DNA of 64,000 nt from Streptomyces kurssanovii (GCF_014649695.1 NZ_BMTN01000002.1:620001-684000); one strand, 5' to 3'; shown: positions 9,642 to 20,534, counted from the first letter of the stretch. The notes: a model not told the origin generated them from the letters alone. Made by a program: numbers and translations.

Positions 9642-10484
9642 TCAGGGCCGAGAGGAAGGGTCCGGTGCCGCCGTGATGCCCAGCTCCGCCAGCTTCGCCT
9701 TGCCGCCGTCGTGGGCGGTCAGGACCAGCGGGCCCTCCTCCGTCAGCGCGACCGAGTGCTCCCAGTGCGAGGACCAGGTGCCGTCGGTGGTGATGACCGT
9801 CCAGTCGTCGGAGAGGACCTCCGTGTGCGGTGTACCGAGCGACACCATCGGCTCGATGGCCAGGCAGAAGCCGGGGACCAGCTTGGGGCCCTTGCCGCGC
9901 TTTCGCGAGACGTAGTTCAGCAGGTGCGGGTCCATGTGCATCTCGGTGCCGATGCCGTGGCCCCCGTAGTCCTCGATGATCCCGTACTTGCCGGTCGCCG
10001 GACGCGGCTGACGGCGGATGTAGGTCTCGATGGCGCGGGAGACGTCGATGAGCCGGTTGCCGTTCTTCATCGCGGCGATGCCGGCCCACATCGACTCCTC
10101 GGTCACCCGCGACAGCTCGAGGAGCTCCGGAGCGTGACCGCTGCCCACGAAGGCCGTGTAGGCGGCGTCCCCGTGCCAGCCGTCGACGATGGCGCCGCAG
10201 TCGATGGAGATGATGTCGCCGTCCTTGAGGACGGTCGCCTCGTCCGGGATGCCGTGGACGACGACCTCGTTGACCGAGGTGCAGATCGTCGCGGGGAAGC
10301 CCCCGTAGCCGAGGAAGTTCGACTTCGCGCCGTGATCGGCGATCACCTTGCGGGCGACCTCGTCGAGGTCCTTGGTCGTGGCGCCGGGCACTGCGGCCTT
10401 GCGGGTCGCGTCGTGGATGGCGGCGACGACCAGTCCCGCCTCGCGCATCTTCGCGATCTGCTCGGGGGTCTTGATCTGCACCAT
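9642..10484 (-). CDS. map: Methionine aminopeptidase, type I
   Basis: Removes the initiator methionine from nascent proteins. The preferred start is ATG 10482-10484 (MVQIKTPEQIAKMREAG), giving 280 residues; another in-frame ATG at 10508 would add eight. Metal ligands of the pita-bread fold are visible: ISIDCGAIVDGWHGDAA (two Asp), GHGIGTEMH (His), IEPM (Glu) and a final Glu region. The SecY-Adk-Map order places a processing enzyme beside the translocon genes. Streptomycetes usually have more than one map gene. Confidence 0.94.
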   Translation of the reverse strand: MVQIKTPEQIAKMREAGLVVAAIHDATRKAAVPGATTKDLDEVARKVIADHGAKSNFLGYGGFPATICTSVNEVVVHGIPDEATVLKDGDIISIDCGAIVDGWHGDAAYTAFVGSGHAPELLELSRVTEESMWAGIAAMKNGNRLIDVSRAIETYIRRQPRPATGKYGIIEDYGGHGIGTEMHMDPHLLNYVSRKRGKGPKLVPGFCLAIEPMVSLGTPHTEVLSDDWTVITTDGTWSSHWEHSVALTEEGPLVLTAHDGGKAKLAELGITAAPDPSSRP

Positions 10485-10592
10485 TGCGGCGGGCGCCTTT
10501 CTGGACAAGTGGTTCCGGGCTTATCAACGATACGGCCGCGGCGTCCGAAGGACACCGCGGCCGTAACTCTCGAGAAACTGCTTCGCAGGTGC

Positions 10593-11258
10593 TCAGGCCT
10601 GGGCGGCCTTGTCCACCTGGAGGGCCTCCATCGCCCGCGCGGTCACGTCGGTGACCTTGCCGAGCGCGGAGATGGTGACCACCAGGCCCTGCGACCTGTA
10701 GTAGTCGATGATCGGCTCGGTCTGCGTGTGGTAGACCTCGAGCCGCTTGCGGACCGTCTCCTCCGAGTCGTCGTCGCGCTGGTACAGCTCGCCGCCGCAC
10801 TCGTCGCAGACGCCCTCGGCCTTGGCCGGGGAGTACGTCACGTGGAAGACGTGCGCGCTGTTGTTGCGGCACACACGGCGTCCGGCGATCCGCTTGACGA
10901 CCTCGTCCTCGGGGACCTCCAGGTCGAGCACGGCGTCCAGCTGGACGCCCTCGCCCTTCAGCATCCCGTCCAGCGCCTCGGCCTGGCCCACGTTGCGCGG
11001 GAAGCCGTCGAGCAGGAAGCCGCCCACGGCGTCCGGCTGGGACATGCGGTCCTTGGCCATCCCGATGGTCACCTCGTCGGGGACCAGGTTGCCGGCGTCC
11101 ATGTACGCCTTGGCCTGCTTCCCCAGCTCGGTGCCCTGGGAGATGTTGGCGCGGAACAGGTCGCCCGTGGAGATGTGCGGGATCGACAGGTTCTTGGCGA
11201 GGAACGCTGCCTGCGTCCCTTTCCCGGCACCGGGCGGTCCGACGAGGACGATTCGCAT
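10593..11258 (-). CDS. adk: Adenylate kinase
   Basis: Interconverts ATP + AMP and 2 ADP. The 221-residue protein starts at ATG 11256-11258, which overlaps the secY stop by one base (TGATG), so translation is probably coupled. P-loop [10 protein letters not shown] is at residues 7-16; the AMP-binding segment FLLDGFPRN and the LID domain are present. The LID has CDECG plus one upstream Cys and a distal Asp-rich stretch, a partial zinc-finger pattern usual in actinobacteria. Confidence 0.97.
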   Translation of the reverse strand: MRIVLVGPPGAGKGTQAAFLAKNLSIPHISTGDLFRANISQGTELGKQAKAYMDAGNLVPDEVTIGMAKDRMSQPDAVGGFLLDGFPRNVGQAEALDGMLKGEGVQLDAVLDLEVPEDEVVKRIAGRRVCRNNSAHVFHVTYSPAKAEGVCDECGGELYQRDDDSEETVRKRLEVYHTQTEPIIDYYRSQGLVVTISALGKVTDVTARAMEALQVDKAAQA

Positions 11259-12577
11259 CAGCGGAGGAACCCTTCGTAATTGCGCTGCTGGAGCTGGCTC
11301 TCGATCTGCTTCACGGTCTCCAGACCCACACCCACGATGATGAGGATGCTCGTCCCGCCGAACGGGAAGTTCTGGTTCGCGCCTCCGAAGCCTGCCAACG
11401 CCATCGTCGGGACAAGAGCAATCAGACCCAGGTACAGCGAGCCCGGCCAAGTGATCCTGTTGAGCACGTAGCTCAGATACTCGGCAGTAGGTCGACCGGC
11501 CCGGATACCCGGGATGAAGCCACCATACTTCTTCATGTTGTCCGCGACTTCCTCGGGGTTGAACGAGATCGCCACATAGAAGAAGGCGAAGAACACGATC
11601 AGAAGGAAGTACGTGATGATGTAGTAGGGGTGATCGCCCTTGACGAAGTGGGCTTCGATCCAGGTTTTCCACCCGGACTGCGAGTTCGAGAACTGCGCGA
11701 CGAGCGCCGGGATGTAGAGCAGCGACGAGGCGAAGATGACGGGAATCACACCCGCCTGGTTCACCTTGAGCGGGATGTATGTGGACGTACCGCCGTACGA
11801 CCTGCGACCGATCATCCGCTTCGCGTACTGCACAGGGATGCGCCGCTGGGCCTGCTCGACGAAGACGACCAGCCCCACCATCACGAAGCCGATCAGGATG
11901 ACCGTGCCGAACTCGATCCAGCCCTGGGCGAGCTTGCCGCTCTCCTTGATCGCCCACAGGGCCCCCGGGAAGCCGGCGGCGATCGAGATGAACATCAGGA
12001 TCGACATGCCGTTGCCGATGCCGCGGTCGGTGATGAGCTCACCGAGCCACATGACGGCCGCGGTACCGGCGGTCATGGTGACGACCATCACGATGGTGGT
12101 GAAGATCGAGCGGTCCGGCACGATCTCGTTGCCGACCGGGCAGCTGGCGAAGAGCGCGCCGCTCCGGGCGGTGGCGACGAGGCCGGTGCCCTGCAGCACC
12201 GCGAGCGCCACCGTCAGGTAACGCGTGTACTGCGTGATCTTCGCCGTGCCGGACTGACCCTCCTTCTTGAGGGCCTCCAGCCGCGGGATGACCACGGTCA
12301 GCAGCTGCAGGATGATGCTCGCCGTGATGTACGGCATGATGCCGAGCGCGAAGATGGTGATCTGCAGCAGCGCTCCGCCGCTGAACATGTTCACCAGCCC
12401 GAACAGGCTGTTGTTGCCCTTCGTGGCCGCGTCGACACAGATCTGGACATTCTGATAACTGACACCGGGTACCGGGATGTGTGACCCGAGTCGGTACAGA
12501 ACGATGATGGCCAGTGTGAAGAGCAGCTTCTTGCGCAGGTCGGGCGTCTTGAACGCCCGGGCGAACGCGGTGAGCAC
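11258..12577 (-). CDS. secY: Protein translocase subunit SecY
   Basis: Pore-forming subunit of the SecYEG channel in the cytoplasmic membrane. The 439-residue protein begins with GTG 12575-12577 after AGGAGGCACC, and has ten hydrophobic segments. Family motifs include [10 protein letters not shown], the TM2 plug region [18 protein letters not shown] and GRRSYGG followed by the [16 protein letters not shown] segment. It follows rplO after a hairpin and is coupled to adk. SecE is encoded far away at 47679-47966 in this window. Confidence 0.97.
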   Translation of the reverse strand: MLTAFARAFKTPDLRKKLLFTLAIIVLYRLGSHIPVPGVSYQNVQICVDAATKGNNSLFGLVNMFSGGALLQITIFALGIMPYITASIILQLLTVVIPRLEALKKEGQSGTAKITQYTRYLTVALAVLQGTGLVATARSGALFASCPVGNEIVPDRSIFTTIVMVVTMTAGTAAVMWLGELITDRGIGNGMSILMFISIAAGFPGALWAIKESGKLAQGWIEFGTVILIGFVMVGLVVFVEQAQRRIPVQYAKRMIGRRSYGGTSTYIPLKVNQAGVIPVIFASSLLYIPALVAQFSNSQSGWKTWIEAHFVKGDHPYYIITYFLLIVFFAFFYVAISFNPEEVADNMKKYGGFIPGIRAGRPTAEYLSYVLNRITWPGSLYLGLIALVPTMALAGFGGANQNFPFGGTSILIIVGVGLETVKQIESQLQQRNYEGFLR

Positions 12578-12740
12578 GGTGCCTCCTGCGACCCCCGCGC
12601 TACTGCGTCAGAGGTGACGGTCTTGAGGATCGACGAATACGTATCAGGCAAAATCCGCACGGGGTGCCAGTAGGCACACCGGGCTGAAGTTAACAACGCA
12701 CGACACCTTACCGGCGACCGTGCCCCCCAAGGAACGACCA

Positions 12741-12774
12741 ACCGGGGATGCCCCTTATGAGAGGCATCCCCGGT
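12741..12774 (-). terminator. Hairpin between rplO and secY
   Basis: Perfect 12-bp stem ACCGGGGATGCC / GGCATCCCCGGT with a 10-base loop, in the 222-base rplO-secY gap. No T tract, so partial termination is likely; secY probably also has its own promoter in the rest of the gap, which I could not pinpoint. Confidence 0.55.
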
Positions 12775-12799
12775 CGGATGTTCAAGCCATCGAGTCGTC

Positions 12800-13255
12800 T
12801 CAGACGAGCTCGGTGACGCTGCCGCCGGCGGCGGCAATCTTCTCCTTGGCGGAACCGGAGACGGCGTCGACCGTCACCTGCAGCGCCACGGAGATCTCGC
12901 CCTGGCCCAGGACCTTGACGAGGCTGTTCTTGCGCACGGCACCCTTGTCGACCAGGTCGGCAACGGTGACCTCGCCACCCTCGGGGTAGAGGGCAGCGAG
13001 CTTGTCCAGGTTCACGACCTGGTACTCGGTGCGGAACGGGTTCTTGAAGCCCTTGAGCTTCGGGAGACGCATGTGGAGGGGCATCTGCCCACCCTCGAAG
13101 CGCTCCGGAACCTGGTAACGGGCCTTGGTGCCCTTGGTACCACGACCGGCCGTCTTACCCTTCGACGCCTCACCACGACCCACACGGGTCTTGGCGGTCT
13201 TGGCGCCCGGGGCGGGACGGAGGTTGTGGACCTTCAGCGGGTTCTGCTCCGCCAT
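12800..13255 (-). CDS. rplO: 50S ribosomal protein L15
   Basis: Late-assembly large-subunit protein with a long basic N-terminal extension threading 23S rRNA. The 151 residues start [20 protein letters not shown] and contain the family signature of Gly/Lys-rich [10 protein letters not shown] and GFKNPFR. Stop to rpmD stop spacing is tight; the start ATG at 13253-13255 lies one base after the rpmD stop. Confidence 0.97.
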   Translation of the reverse strand: MAEQNPLKVHNLRPAPGAKTAKTRVGRGEASKGKTAGRGTKGTKARYQVPERFEGGQMPLHMRLPKLKGFKNPFRTEYQVVNLDKLAALYPEGGEVTVADLVDKGAVRKNSLVKVLGQGEISVALQVTVDAVSGSAKEKIAAAGGSVTELV

Positions 13256-13256
13256 G

Positions 13257-13439
13257 TCAGTCGACCTCCTCGACCGTCACGAGGTGGCGGACGGTGTGAA
13301 CCATTCCGCGGAACTCGGGGCGGTCCTCCTTGACGACCACGTCGTTCAGGCGCTTGAGCCCGAGCGAACGCAGGGTGTCACGGTGGTTCTGCTTGCTGCC
13401 GATGTACGACTTCGTCTGCGTGATCTTGAGGCGGGCCAT
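13257..13439 (-). CDS. rpmD: 50S ribosomal protein L30
   Basis: A 60-residue protein ([20 protein letters not shown]... ending VTVEEVD). The start ATG 13437-13439 overlaps the rpsE TAA by one base (TAATG), so its translation is probably coupled to S5. The conserved [11 protein letters not shown] motif is present. The length matches bacterial L30. Confidence 0.97.
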   Translation of the reverse strand: MARLKITQTKSYIGSKQNHRDTLRSLGLKRLNDVVVKEDRPEFRGMVHTVRHLVTVEEVD

Positions 13440-14044
13440 TACGCACCCGCTCCCGCACGCGCACGGAGCAGAGCCGCGGGGGCGACGTCCTCGAGGGGCA
13501 GACCACGGCGAGCCGCGATCTCCTCGGGACGCTGCAGGCCCTTGAGGGCCGCCACGGTCGCGTGCACGATGTTGATCGCGTTGTCCGAGCCGAGCGACTT
13601 CGACAGGATGTCGTGCACGCCCGCGCACTCGAGCACGGCGCGCACCGGGCCTCCGGCGATAACGCCGGTACCGGGGGAAGCCGGCTTGAGCAGGACGACG
13701 CCGGCAGCCTTCTCACCCTGGATCGGGTGAGGGATGGTGCCCTGGATACGGGGGACCTTGAAGAAGTGCTTCTTGGCCTCCTCAACACCCTTGGCGATGG
13801 CGGCCGGCACCTCCTTGGCCTTGCCGTAACCGACGCCTACGGTGCCGTCACCGTCACCCACCACGACGAGCGCGGTGAAGCTGAAGCGACGACCACCCTT
13901 GACAACCTTGGCGACGCGGTTGATCGCGACAACGCGCTCAACGTACGCGGTCTTCTCGGCGGCAGCTGCGCCACCGTCGCGACCCTTCCGGTCCCGCCGC
14001 TCGCCGCCACCGGCACCGCTTCCGCGGCGCTGGGGTCCAGCCAT
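13439..14044 (-). CDS. rpsE: 30S ribosomal protein S5
   Basis: Small-subunit protein at the mRNA entry and decoding-fidelity region. The 201-residue protein has a Gly/Arg-rich N-terminal extension, the double-stranded RNA-binding domain ([21 protein letters not shown]) with the loop mutated in spectinomycin resistance ([10 protein letters not shown], wild-type looking), and the C-terminal domain with [16 protein letters not shown]. It lies between rplR and rpmD. Confidence 0.98.
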   Translation of the reverse strand: MAGPQRRGSGAGGGERRDRKGRDGGAAAAEKTAYVERVVAINRVAKVVKGGRRFSFTALVVVGDGDGTVGVGYGKAKEVPAAIAKGVEEAKKHFFKVPRIQGTIPHPIQGEKAAGVVLLKPASPGTGVIAGGPVRAVLECAGVHDILSKSLGSDNAINIVHATVAALKGLQRPEEIAARRGLPLEDVAPAALLRARAGAGA

Positions 14045-14090
14045 TGGATTTACCTCTCTCTGTTACGTCCGTTAGTCCCGGAACCGGGGC

Positions 14091-14474
14091 TCAGAACTTC
14101 AGCCCGGCTTCGCGGGCGGCGTCAGCCAGAGCGGCAATGCGCCCGGCGTACCTGTTGCCACCACGGTCGAACACGACGGCCTCGACGCCGGCGGCCTTGG
14201 CGCGCTCGGCGACCAGGGAACCGACCTGCTTGGCCTGGGCGCTCTTGTCGCCCTCGCCACCACGGATCGAGGTGTCCAGGGTCGACGCCGAGGCGAGCGT
14301 GTGGCCCGCGATGTCGTCGATGACCTGGGCCACGATGTGGCGGTTGGAACGCGTCACGACCAGGCGCGGACGCTCCGGCGTACCGGAGACGTTCTTGCGG
14401 ACGCGGATGTGGCGGCGCTTGATGGCGGCGCGCTTGTACGCGTCACCCTTGGCAATCTTCACACCGTATGCCAT
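14091..14474 (-). CDS. rplR: 50S ribosomal protein L18
   Basis: Binds 5S rRNA together with L5. The 127-residue protein has an Arg/Lys-rich N-terminus ([19 protein letters not shown]) and the conserved [20 protein letters not shown] and [20 protein letters not shown] segments. It begins at ATG 14472-14474, three bases after the rplF stop. Confidence 0.97.
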   Translation of the reverse strand: MAYGVKIAKGDAYKRAAIKRRHIRVRKNVSGTPERPRLVVTRSNRHIVAQVIDDIAGHTLASASTLDTSIRGGEGDKSAQAKQVGSLVAERAKAAGVEAVVFDRGGNRYAGRIAALADAAREAGLKF

Positions 14475-14477
14475 GGC

Positions 14478-15017
14478 TTACTTACCCGCCTTTCCGACCT
14501 TGCGGCGGATGACCTCGCCCGCATACTTCACGCCCTTGGCCTTGTACGGGTCGGGCTTGCGCAGCTTGCGGATGTTCGCGGCGACCTCGCCGACCTTCTG
14601 CTTGTCGATGCCCTCGACCGAGAACTTGGTCGGCGACTCGACCTTGAAGGAGATGCCTTCCGGCGCCTCCACCAGGATCGGGTGGCTGTAGCCGAGCTGG
14701 AACTCCAGGTTGGAGCCCTTCGCGGCGACGCGGTAACCGACACCGCTGATCTCGAGCGCCTTGGTGTATCCCTGGGTCACACCGGTGATCATGTTCGCCA
14801 CCAGCGTGCGGGACAGGCCGTGCAGGGCCTTGTTCTGACGCTCGTCGTTGGGACGGGTGACGTTGAGCACGCCCTCCTCGCCCTTAACAATCTCGATCGG
14901 CGCAGCGACGGTGTGCGTGAGGGAGCCCTTCGGACCCTTCACCGCGACCGTGCGGCCATCGATGGTGACGTCCACACCGGCGGGAACCTGGATGGGGAGC
15001 TTGCCGATTCGCGACAT
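14478..15017 (-). CDS. rplF: 50S ribosomal protein L6
   Basis: Large-subunit protein near the sarcin-ricin loop and the factor-binding site. The 179 residues ([20 protein letters not shown]...) comprise two duplicated alpha/beta domains; the C-terminal signature [20 protein letters not shown] is intact. It is preceded by an AGGAAAAGCTC ribosome-binding site. Confidence 0.98.
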   Translation of the reverse strand: MSRIGKLPIQVPAGVDVTIDGRTVAVKGPKGSLTHTVAAPIEIVKGEEGVLNVTRPNDERQNKALHGLSRTLVANMITGVTQGYTKALEISGVGYRVAAKGSNLEFQLGYSHPILVEAPEGISFKVESPTKFSVEGIDKQKVGEVAANIRKLRKPDPYKAKGVKYAGEVIRRKVGKAGK

Positions 15018-15038
15018 GAGCTTTTCCTCCGTTCCCGA

Positions 15039-15437
15039 CTACCAGACGTAGGCGAGGACTTCCCCACCCACGCCCTTCTTCTGCGCCTGCTGGCCGGTCA
15101 GGAGACCGTGGGACGTGGAGATGATCGCCACGCCCAGGCCGCCGAGAACCTTCGGCAGGTTGGTGGACTTCGCGTAAACACGCAGACCCGGCTTGGAGAT
15201 GCGCTTGATGCCGGCGATCGAACGCTCACGGTTCGGGCCGAACTTCAGCTCGAGGACGAGGTTCTTGCCGACCTCGGCGTCCTCGACCTTCCAGCCGGTG
15301 ATGAAACCCTCCTGCTGGAGGATCTCGGCGATGTGCGACTTGATCTTGCTGTGCGGCATCACCACGGAGTCGTGGTACGCCGAGTTCGCGTTACGCAGAC
15401 GCGTCAGCATGTCTGCGATCGGATCAGTCATGGTCAT
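15039..15437 (-). CDS. rpsH: 30S ribosomal protein S8
   Basis: Primary 16S rRNA-binding protein of the central domain; in E. coli it is the autogenous repressor of the spc operon. The start at ATG 15435-15437 gives 132 residues ([18 protein letters not shown]); an in-frame upstream extension is not conserved. The C-terminal [20 protein letters not shown] motif is intact. A 209-base gap separates it from rpsN, larger than most gaps in the operon. Confidence 0.97.
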   Translation of the reverse strand: MTMTDPIADMLTRLRNANSAYHDSVVMPHSKIKSHIAEILQQEGFITGWKVEDAEVGKNLVLELKFGPNRERSIAGIKRISKPGLRVYAKSTNLPKVLGGLGVAIISTSHGLLTGQQAQKKGVGGEVLAYVW

Positions 15438-15646
15438 GAATTGGCCTTCGGCCTCTCTCGCCGGGGTTTCCTGTATGCGCCATCCCTCTCCCCACACAGG
15501 GGCGGGACGGGTGCGGCGCGGGGACCTACGGCGTAGTAAGTCGTACGGGCGGCAGACGCCCAACCCTCCTAGCCTAAGCCATGGAGAGAAGGGCACCTGC
15601 CAACCCTCTGCTTACCGAGAGACTCCGGTTGTCCCGATTAAGGGGA

Positions 15647-15832
15647 CTACCAGGAGCTCTTGGTCACGCCCGGCAGCTCGCCACGGTGAGCCATCTCACG
15701 AAGGCACACGCGGCACAGGCCGAACTTGCGGTACACGGAGTGCGGGCGGCCGCAGCGCTGGCAGCGGGTGTACGCACGCACACCGAACTTGGGCTTACGA
15801 GCAGCCTTGGCAATAAGAGCCTTCTTCGCCAT
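15647..15832 (-). CDS. rpsN: 30S ribosomal protein S14, type Z (zinc-binding)
   Basis: A 61-residue S14 starting [17 protein letters not shown]. Two CxxC pairs (RCQRCGR and LCRVCLRE) form the zinc ribbon of the short type Z form, in contrast to the longer zinc-free S14. Located at the standard position between rplE and rpsH. The gene is shorter than surrounding open frames suggest; ATG 15830-15832 is the conserved start. Confidence 0.97.
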   Translation of the reverse strand: MAKKALIAKAARKPKFGVRAYTRCQRCGRPHSVYRKFGLCRVCLREMAHRGELPGVTKSSW

Positions 15833-15837
15833 CTCGC

Positions 15838-16395
15838 TTACGCCTCCTTGAACGGGAAGCCGAGGTGACGCAGAAGGGCTCGGCCCTCGTCGTCGTTGGT
15901 CGCCGTGGTGACCACGGTGATGTCCATACCCCGGACGCGGTCGATCTTGTCCTGGTCGATCTCGTGGAACATGACCTGCTCCGTGAGACCGAAGGTGTAG
16001 TTGCCACGGCCGTCGAACTGCTTGGGGGACAGACCACGGAAGTCGCGGATGCGCGGAAGCGCGAGCGACAGGGTGCGGTCCAGGAACTCCCACATGCGGT
16101 CGCCACGAAGCGTGACGTGGGCACCGATCGGCTGACCCTCACGCAGCTTGAACTGCGCGATGGACTTGCGGGCCTTGGTGACGGCCGGCTTCTGACCGGT
16201 GATCGTGGTGAGGTCGCGAATCGCGCCGTCGATCAGCTTGGAGTCGCGGGCGGCGTCGCCCACACCCATGTTGACCACGATCTTGACGAGGCCCGGGACC
16301 TGCATGACGTTCTCGTAGGAGAACTCCTCACGCAGCTTGCCCGCGATCTCCTCGCGGTACTTCGTCTTCAGACGCGGAGTGGTGGTGGTAGCCAT
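15838..16395 (-). CDS. rplE: 50S ribosomal protein L5
   Basis: Carries 5S rRNA into the large subunit with L18 and contacts P-site tRNA. The 185-residue product has the motifs [41 protein letters not shown] and [20 protein letters not shown]. Its ATG overlaps the rplX stop by one base (TGATG), implying translational coupling. Confidence 0.98.
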   Translation of the reverse strand: MATTTTPRLKTKYREEIAGKLREEFSYENVMQVPGLVKIVVNMGVGDAARDSKLIDGAIRDLTTITGQKPAVTKARKSIAQFKLREGQPIGAHVTLRGDRMWEFLDRTLSLALPRIRDFRGLSPKQFDGRGNYTFGLTEQVMFHEIDQDKIDRVRGMDITVVTTATNDDEGRALLRHLGFPFKEA

Positions 16396-16718
16396 CAGAT
16401 GTCCTCACCCGTCCGCTTGGCAACGCGGATCTTGTTGCCCTCGTCGTCGAAGCGGAAACCGACGCGGGTCACGACCTTCTTGCCGTCCTTCTCCACGACG
16501 AGCTGAACATTGCTCACGTGAATGGGGGCCTCGGTCGTGACGATGCCACCGGTCTGCGAACCACGAGCGGTCTGGCCGGCCTTGGTGTGCTTCTTGACCC
16601 GGTTGACACCCTCGACCAGGACGCGGTCCTCGCGGGGGAAGGCCTGAATGACCTTGCCCTGCTTGCCCTTGTCCTTACCGGTGATGACCTGAACCAGGTC
16701 GCCCTTCTTGATCTTCAT
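16395..16718 (-). CDS. rplX: 50S ribosomal protein L24
   Basis: Assembly-initiator protein of the large subunit with an N-terminal KOW domain ([20 protein letters not shown]). The 107-residue protein continues with [11 protein letters not shown] and ends KRTGEDI. Its start lies two bases after the rplN stop and its stop overlaps rplE. Confidence 0.97.
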   Translation of the reverse strand: MKIKKGDLVQVITGKDKGKQGKVIQAFPREDRVLVEGVNRVKKHTKAGQTARGSQTGGIVTTEAPIHVSNVQLVVEKDGKKVVTRVGFRFDDEGNKIRVAKRTGEDI

Positions 16719-16720
16719 GC

Positions 16721-17089
16721 TTACAGCACCTCCGGCGCGAGCGAGATGATCTTCATGAACTTCTTCTCGCGCAGCTCACGGCCCACCGGGCCGAAGATAC
16801 GGGTGCCGCGAGGGTCGCCGTCGTTCTTCAGAATGACGGCGGCGTTCTCGTCGAAGCGGATGTACGAGCCGTCCTGACGACGACGCTCCTTGACGGTGCG
16901 AACGATGACCGCCTTGACGACGTCACCCTTCTTCACGTTGCCACCGGGGATCGCGTCCTTGACGGTGGCGACGATGACGTCACCGATGCCCGCGTAGCGG
17001 CGACCGGAGCCACCGAGAACACGGATGCAAAGGATCTCCTTGGCACCAGTGTTGTCGGCGACGCGCAGTCGCGACTCCTGCTGGATCAC
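16721..17089 (-). CDS. rplN: 50S ribosomal protein L14
   Basis: Large-subunit protein at the subunit interface, forming bridges with 16S rRNA. The 122 residues ([20 protein letters not shown]...) are near-invariant in actinobacteria and end with [13 protein letters not shown]. It is the first gene after a hairpin-containing gap of 108 bases that separates it from rpsQ, the usual break between the S10 and spc clusters. Confidence 0.98.
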   Translation of the reverse strand: MIQQESRLRVADNTGAKEILCIRVLGGSGRRYAGIGDVIVATVKDAIPGGNVKKGDVVKAVIVRTVKERRRQDGSYIRFDENAAVILKNDGDPRGTRIFGPVGRELREKKFMKIISLAPEVL

Positions 17090-17118
17090 GTCTATCTCCT
17101 GATTGTCTGCCGGTTCCC

Positions 17119-17152
17119 GGCGGGGGCTCTCCTCTTACGAGGAAAGACCCCC
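17119..17152 (-). terminator. Imperfect hairpin between rpsQ and rplN
   Basis: GGGGG...CTC pairs imperfectly with GAG...CCCCC around a TTAC loop in the only sizeable gap between the S10 and spc clusters. It may be an attenuator or processing site. Confidence 0.35.
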
Positions 17153-17197
17153 ACCGAGCCTGGCGGAACGAACTCGAAGGGTTACCCCTTCAAGCAA

Positions 17198-17482
17198 TTA
17201 CTTGGCCTTCTCGAGGATCTCGACGATGCGCCAGCGCTTGGTCGCCGACAGCGGACGCGTCTCCATGATGAGGACGCGGTCGCCGACGCCGGCAGCGTTC
17301 TGCTCGTCGTGCGCCTTGAGCTTGTTGGTACGGCGGATGACCTTGCCGTACAGCGCGTGCTTCACGCGGTCCTCGACGGCGACGACGACGGTCTTGTCCA
17401 TCTTGTCGCTGACGACGAGACCCTCACGGGTCTTGCGGAAACCGCGGGCGGTCTTGTCTTCAGTCACGTTGCTCTCGCTCAT
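17198..17482 (-). CDS. rpsQ: 30S ribosomal protein S17
   Basis: Primary 16S rRNA-binding OB-fold protein of the 5' domain. The 94-residue protein has an actinobacterial N-terminal extension ([18 protein letters not shown]) before the conserved [20 protein letters not shown] core and the MIETRPLS-like [18 protein letters not shown] segment. Its ATG overlaps the rpmC stop by one base. Confidence 0.97.
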   Translation of the reverse strand: MSESNVTEDKTARGFRKTREGLVVSDKMDKTVVVAVEDRVKHALYGKVIRRTNKLKAHDEQNAAGVGDRVLIMETRPLSATKRWRIVEILEKAK

Positions 17483-17706
17483 CAGGCGCTCTCCACCGTC
17501 TCGATGCCCAGCTCGCGCTCACGCATCAGGGTGTAGATCCGCGCGATGTCCTTGCGGACGGCCTTCAGCCGGCCGTGGTTCTCGAGCTGACCGGTCGCCG
17601 CCTGGAAGCGGAGGTTGAACAGCTCTTCCTTGGCCTCGCGGAGCTTGGCAACAAGCTCCTCGTTGCCCAGCTCGCGCAGCTCGGACGCCTTGGTACCGGC
17701 CGACAT
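17482..17706 (-). CDS. rpmC: 50S ribosomal protein L29
   Basis: A two-helix protein at the exit tunnel that helps dock SRP and trigger factor. The ATG at 17704-17706 gives 74 residues ([20 protein letters not shown]) and overlaps the rplP stop by one base (TGATG); the codon before it is GTG and could add one residue. Conserved [15 protein letters not shown] is present. Confidence 0.96.
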   Translation of the reverse strand: MSAGTKASELRELGNEELVAKLREAKEELFNLRFQAATGQLENHGRLKAVRKDIARIYTLMRERELGIETVESA

Positions 17707-18125
17707 CACGCTTCACCTGCCTCGCGCTTGACGATCCGGCACTTCATCGGCAGCTTGTGGGCCGCGCGAGTCAGAGCCTCACGTGCAATCTTTTCGTTCG
17801 GGTAGGACAGCTCGAACATGACCCGGCCCGGGTGCACGTTCGCGACCCACCACTCGGGGGAACCCTTACCGGAACCCATGCGGGTCTCGGCGGGCTTCTT
17901 GGTCAGCGGGCGGTCCGGGTAGATGTTGATCCAGACCTTGCCGCCACGCTTGATGTGGCGGGTCATCGCGATACGAGCCGCCTCGATCTGGCGGTTGGTC
18001 ACGTACGCCGGAGTCATGGCCTGGATGCCGTACTCGCCGAACGCAACCGTCGTACCACCCTTGGCCATACCGCGGCGCTTCGGGTGGTGCTGCTTGCGGT
18101 GCTTGACCCTACGGGGGATCAGCAT
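17706..18125 (-). CDS. rplP: 50S ribosomal protein L16
   Basis: Late-assembly protein near the A site and peptidyl-transferase centre. The 139-residue protein begins [19 protein letters not shown] and holds the conserved [23 protein letters not shown] and FELSY segments. The Arg in the GRVMFELS region that is hydroxylated in E. coli L16 is preceded by conserved context. Coupled to rpmC. Confidence 0.97.
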   Translation of the reverse strand: MLIPRRVKHRKQHHPKRRGMAKGGTTVAFGEYGIQAMTPAYVTNRQIEAARIAMTRHIKRGGKVWINIYPDRPLTKKPAETRMGSGKGSPEWWVANVHPGRVMFELSYPNEKIAREALTRAAHKLPMKCRIVKREAGEA

Positions 18126-18130
18126 TTCGG

Positions 18131-18961
18131 TCAGGCCTCCGTTCCGGTGCTCTCAGCAGCCGGAGCGGCGGCGGGAGCGTCGGCCTTGGGGGCCTCGGCA
18201 GCCGGAGCCTGCTGCGGCTTGCGACCGCGACCGCCACGCTCGCCACCGCGGCCACCACGGGCCGGGCGGTCAGCGCCACCACGGGCCGGGCGGTTGCCGG
18301 CGCGGGCAGCAGCGTTCTCGGCGCGGACCTCGGCGATGTTCTTGACGTCGCCCTTGTAGATCCAGACCTTCACGCCGATGCGGCCGAAGGTCGTCTTGGC
18401 CTCGAAGAAGCCGTACTCGACGTTCGCGCGCAGCGTGTGCAGCGGCACACGACCCTCGCGGTAGAACTCCGAGCGGGACATCTCGGCGCCGCCGAGACGA
18501 CCGCCACACTGGATCTTGATGCCCTTGGCGCCGGCCTTCATCGCCGACTGCATGCTCTTACGCATGGCGCGGCGGAAGGAGACGCGGGAGGACAGCTGCT
18601 CGGCAACGGCCTGGGCCACGAGCTGAGCGTCGACCTCGGGGTTCTTGACCTCGAGGATGTTCAGCTGGACCTGCTTGCCCGTGAGCTTCTCGAGGTCGCC
18701 GCGGATGCGGTCGGCCTCGGCGCCACGGCGGCCGATGACGATGCCGGGACGCGCGGTGTGGATGTCCACCCGCACGCGGTCACGGGTGCGCTCGATCTCG
18801 ACCTTCGAGATGCCGGCGCGCTCCATGCCGGACGTCATCATCCGACGGATGGCGACGTCTTCCTTGACGTAGTCCTTGTACAGCTTGTCGGCGTACCAGC
18901 GGGACTTGAAGTCCGTGGTGATACCGAGCCGGAACCCGTGCGGGTTTACCTTCTGGCCCAT
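18131..18961 (-). CDS. rpsC: 30S ribosomal protein S3
   Basis: Head protein at the mRNA entry channel with helicase-like activity together with S4 and S5. The 276-residue product has the N-terminal KH domain ([22 protein letters not shown]) and the C-terminal S3 domain ([17 protein letters not shown]...VWIYKGD). A 55-residue Arg/Gly/Ala-rich tail makes it longer than E. coli S3 (233), which is common in high-GC actinobacteria. Confidence 0.97.
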   Translation of the reverse strand: MGQKVNPHGFRLGITTDFKSRWYADKLYKDYVKEDVAIRRMMTSGMERAGISKVEIERTRDRVRVDIHTARPGIVIGRRGAEADRIRGDLEKLTGKQVQLNILEVKNPEVDAQLVAQAVAEQLSSRVSFRRAMRKSMQSAMKAGAKGIKIQCGGRLGGAEMSRSEFYREGRVPLHTLRANVEYGFFEAKTTFGRIGVKVWIYKGDVKNIAEVRAENAAARAGNRPARGGADRPARGGRGGERGGRGRKPQQAPAAEAPKADAPAAAPAAESTGTEA

Positions 18962-19308
18962 TACCGGGTTCCTTCCTTGCTGCTGACGACCACGGTGATG
19001 TGGCTGGTCCGCTTACGGATCCGGTAGGCACGGCCCTGAGCACGCGGACGGAACCGCTTCAGGGTCGGACCCTCGTCCACGTACGCCTCGCTGATGACCA
19101 GCGAAGAGGCGTCGGTGTGGTCGTAGTTGTGCGCGGCGTTGGCAATGGCGCTGTCAAGCACCTTGCCGACCGGCACGCTCGCGGCCTGCGGGGCGAAACG
19201 CAGGACCGCCTGAGCCTCCGTGGCATCCATGCCACGGATGAGGTCCACCACTCGGCGGGCCTTCATGGGCGTGACGCGGATGTACCGCGCCTGGGCCCTG
19301 GCTTCCAT
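18961..19308 (-). CDS. rplV: 50S ribosomal protein L22
   Basis: Lines the nascent-peptide exit tunnel; its beta-hairpin is the site of some macrolide-resistance mutations. The start ATG 19306-19308 ([20 protein letters not shown]) gives 115 residues; an ATG 24 bases upstream is less conserved. The hairpin region [20 protein letters not shown] looks wild type. The stop overlaps the rpsC start by one base. Confidence 0.96.
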   Translation of the reverse strand: MEARAQARYIRVTPMKARRVVDLIRGMDATEAQAVLRFAPQAASVPVGKVLDSAIANAAHNYDHTDASSLVISEAYVDEGPTLKRFRPRAQGRAYRIRKRTSHITVVVSSKEGTR

Positions 19309-19351
19309 GGTTGTCCCTTCGGTGTAAGTCATTAGTCGTTCCACCCCGCGG

Positions 19352-19633
19352 TTAGCGGCGCTTCGACTTCCGGTCGTCCTTGACGTGGCCGCGGAAGGTG
19401 CGAGTCGGCGAGAACTCGCCGAGCTTGTGGCCGACCATGGACTCGGTGACGAACACCGGGACATGCGTCTTGCCGTTGTGCACCGCGATCGTGTGGCCCA
19501 GCATGGCCGGGACGATCATCGAGCGACGGGACCAGGTCTTGATGACGTTCTTGGTGCCGGCTTCGTTCTGTACGTCCACCTTCTTGATCAGGTGGTCGTC
19601 GACGAAGGGCCCCTTCTTGAGACTGCGCGGCAT
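19352..19633 (-). CDS. rpsS: 30S ribosomal protein S19
   Basis: Head protein forming a complex with S13 near the A-site tRNA. The 93 residues begin [20 protein letters not shown] and include the [21 protein letters not shown] and [16 protein letters not shown] signatures. It follows rplB by 12 bases. Confidence 0.98.
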   Translation of the reverse strand: MPRSLKKGPFVDDHLIKKVDVQNEAGTKNVIKTWSRRSMIVPAMLGHTIAVHNGKTHVPVFVTESMVGHKLGEFSPTRTFRGHVKDDRKSKRR

Positions 19634-19645
19634 CTAAACCCGCTC

Positions 19646-20482
19646 CTAGCGCTTCTTGTTCGTCTTGCGGCGGCGGACGATGTACTTGTTGCTCGCCTTC
19701 TTGGGAGAACGAGTACGACCCTCCTTCTGACCCCACGGGGAGACCGGGTGGCGACCACCGGAGGTCTTGCCCTCACCACCACCGTGCGGGTGGTCAACCG
19801 GGTTCATCGCGACACCGCGGACGGTCGGGCGAACGCCCTTCCAGCGCAGACGGCCGGCCTTGCCCCAGTTGATGTTCGACTGCTCGGCGTTGCCGACCTC
19901 GCCGACCGTGGCGCGGCAGCGGATGTCGACCAGGCGAATCTCGCCGGACGGCATACGCAGGTGGGCCATCTGGCCCTCCTTCGCCAGCAGCTGCACGGAG
20001 GCACCCGCGGAACGGGCGAACTTCGCGCCGCCGCCGGGCCGCAGCTCGATGGCGTGGATGGTCGTACCGACCGGGATGTTGCGCAGCGCCAGGTTGTTAC
20101 CGGGCTTGATGTCGGCGCCGGGGCCGTTCTCGACCCGGTCGCCCTGGTTCAGGCCACGGGGGGCGATGATGTAGCGCTTCTCGCCGTCTGCGTAGTGCAG
20201 GAGCGCGATGCGCGCGGTGCGGTTGGGGTCGTACTCGATGTGAGCGACCTTCGCCGGAACGCCGTCCTTGTCGTGACGACGGAAGTCGATCACGCGGTAG
20301 GCGCGCTTGTGGCCACCGCCCTGGTGACGGACGGTCACACGACCGGTGTTGTTACGGCCGCCCTTGCTGTGCAGGGGGCGGACCAGCGACTTCTCCGGCG
20401 TGGACCGCGTGATCTCGACGAAGTCGGCGACGCTGGAGCCACGACGGCCCGGAGTCGTCGGCTTGTACTTGCGGATACCCAT
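19646..20482 (-). CDS. rplB: 50S ribosomal protein L2
   Basis: Universal large-subunit protein needed for subunit joining and peptidyl transfer. The 278-residue protein ([20 protein letters not shown]) contains the OB and SH3-like domains and the catalytic-region loop [21 protein letters not shown] with the conserved histidine (HPHGGGEG). Located between rplW and rpsS. Confidence 0.98.
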   Translation of the reverse strand: MGIRKYKPTTPGRRGSSVADFVEITRSTPEKSLVRPLHSKGGRNNTGRVTVRHQGGGHKRAYRVIDFRRHDKDGVPAKVAHIEYDPNRTARIALLHYADGEKRYIIAPRGLNQGDRVENGPGADIKPGNNLALRNIPVGTTIHAIELRPGGGAKFARSAGASVQLLAKEGQMAHLRMPSGEIRLVDIRCRATVGEVGNAEQSNINWGKAGRLRWKGVRPTVRGVAMNPVDHPHGGGEGKTSGGRHPVSPWGQKEGRTRSPKKASNKYIVRRRKTNKKR

Positions 20483-20534
20483 TGTCTCTCAGTCCTCGGA
20501 AACTATTCCGAAATCTGGACGATCTCGACCGCCG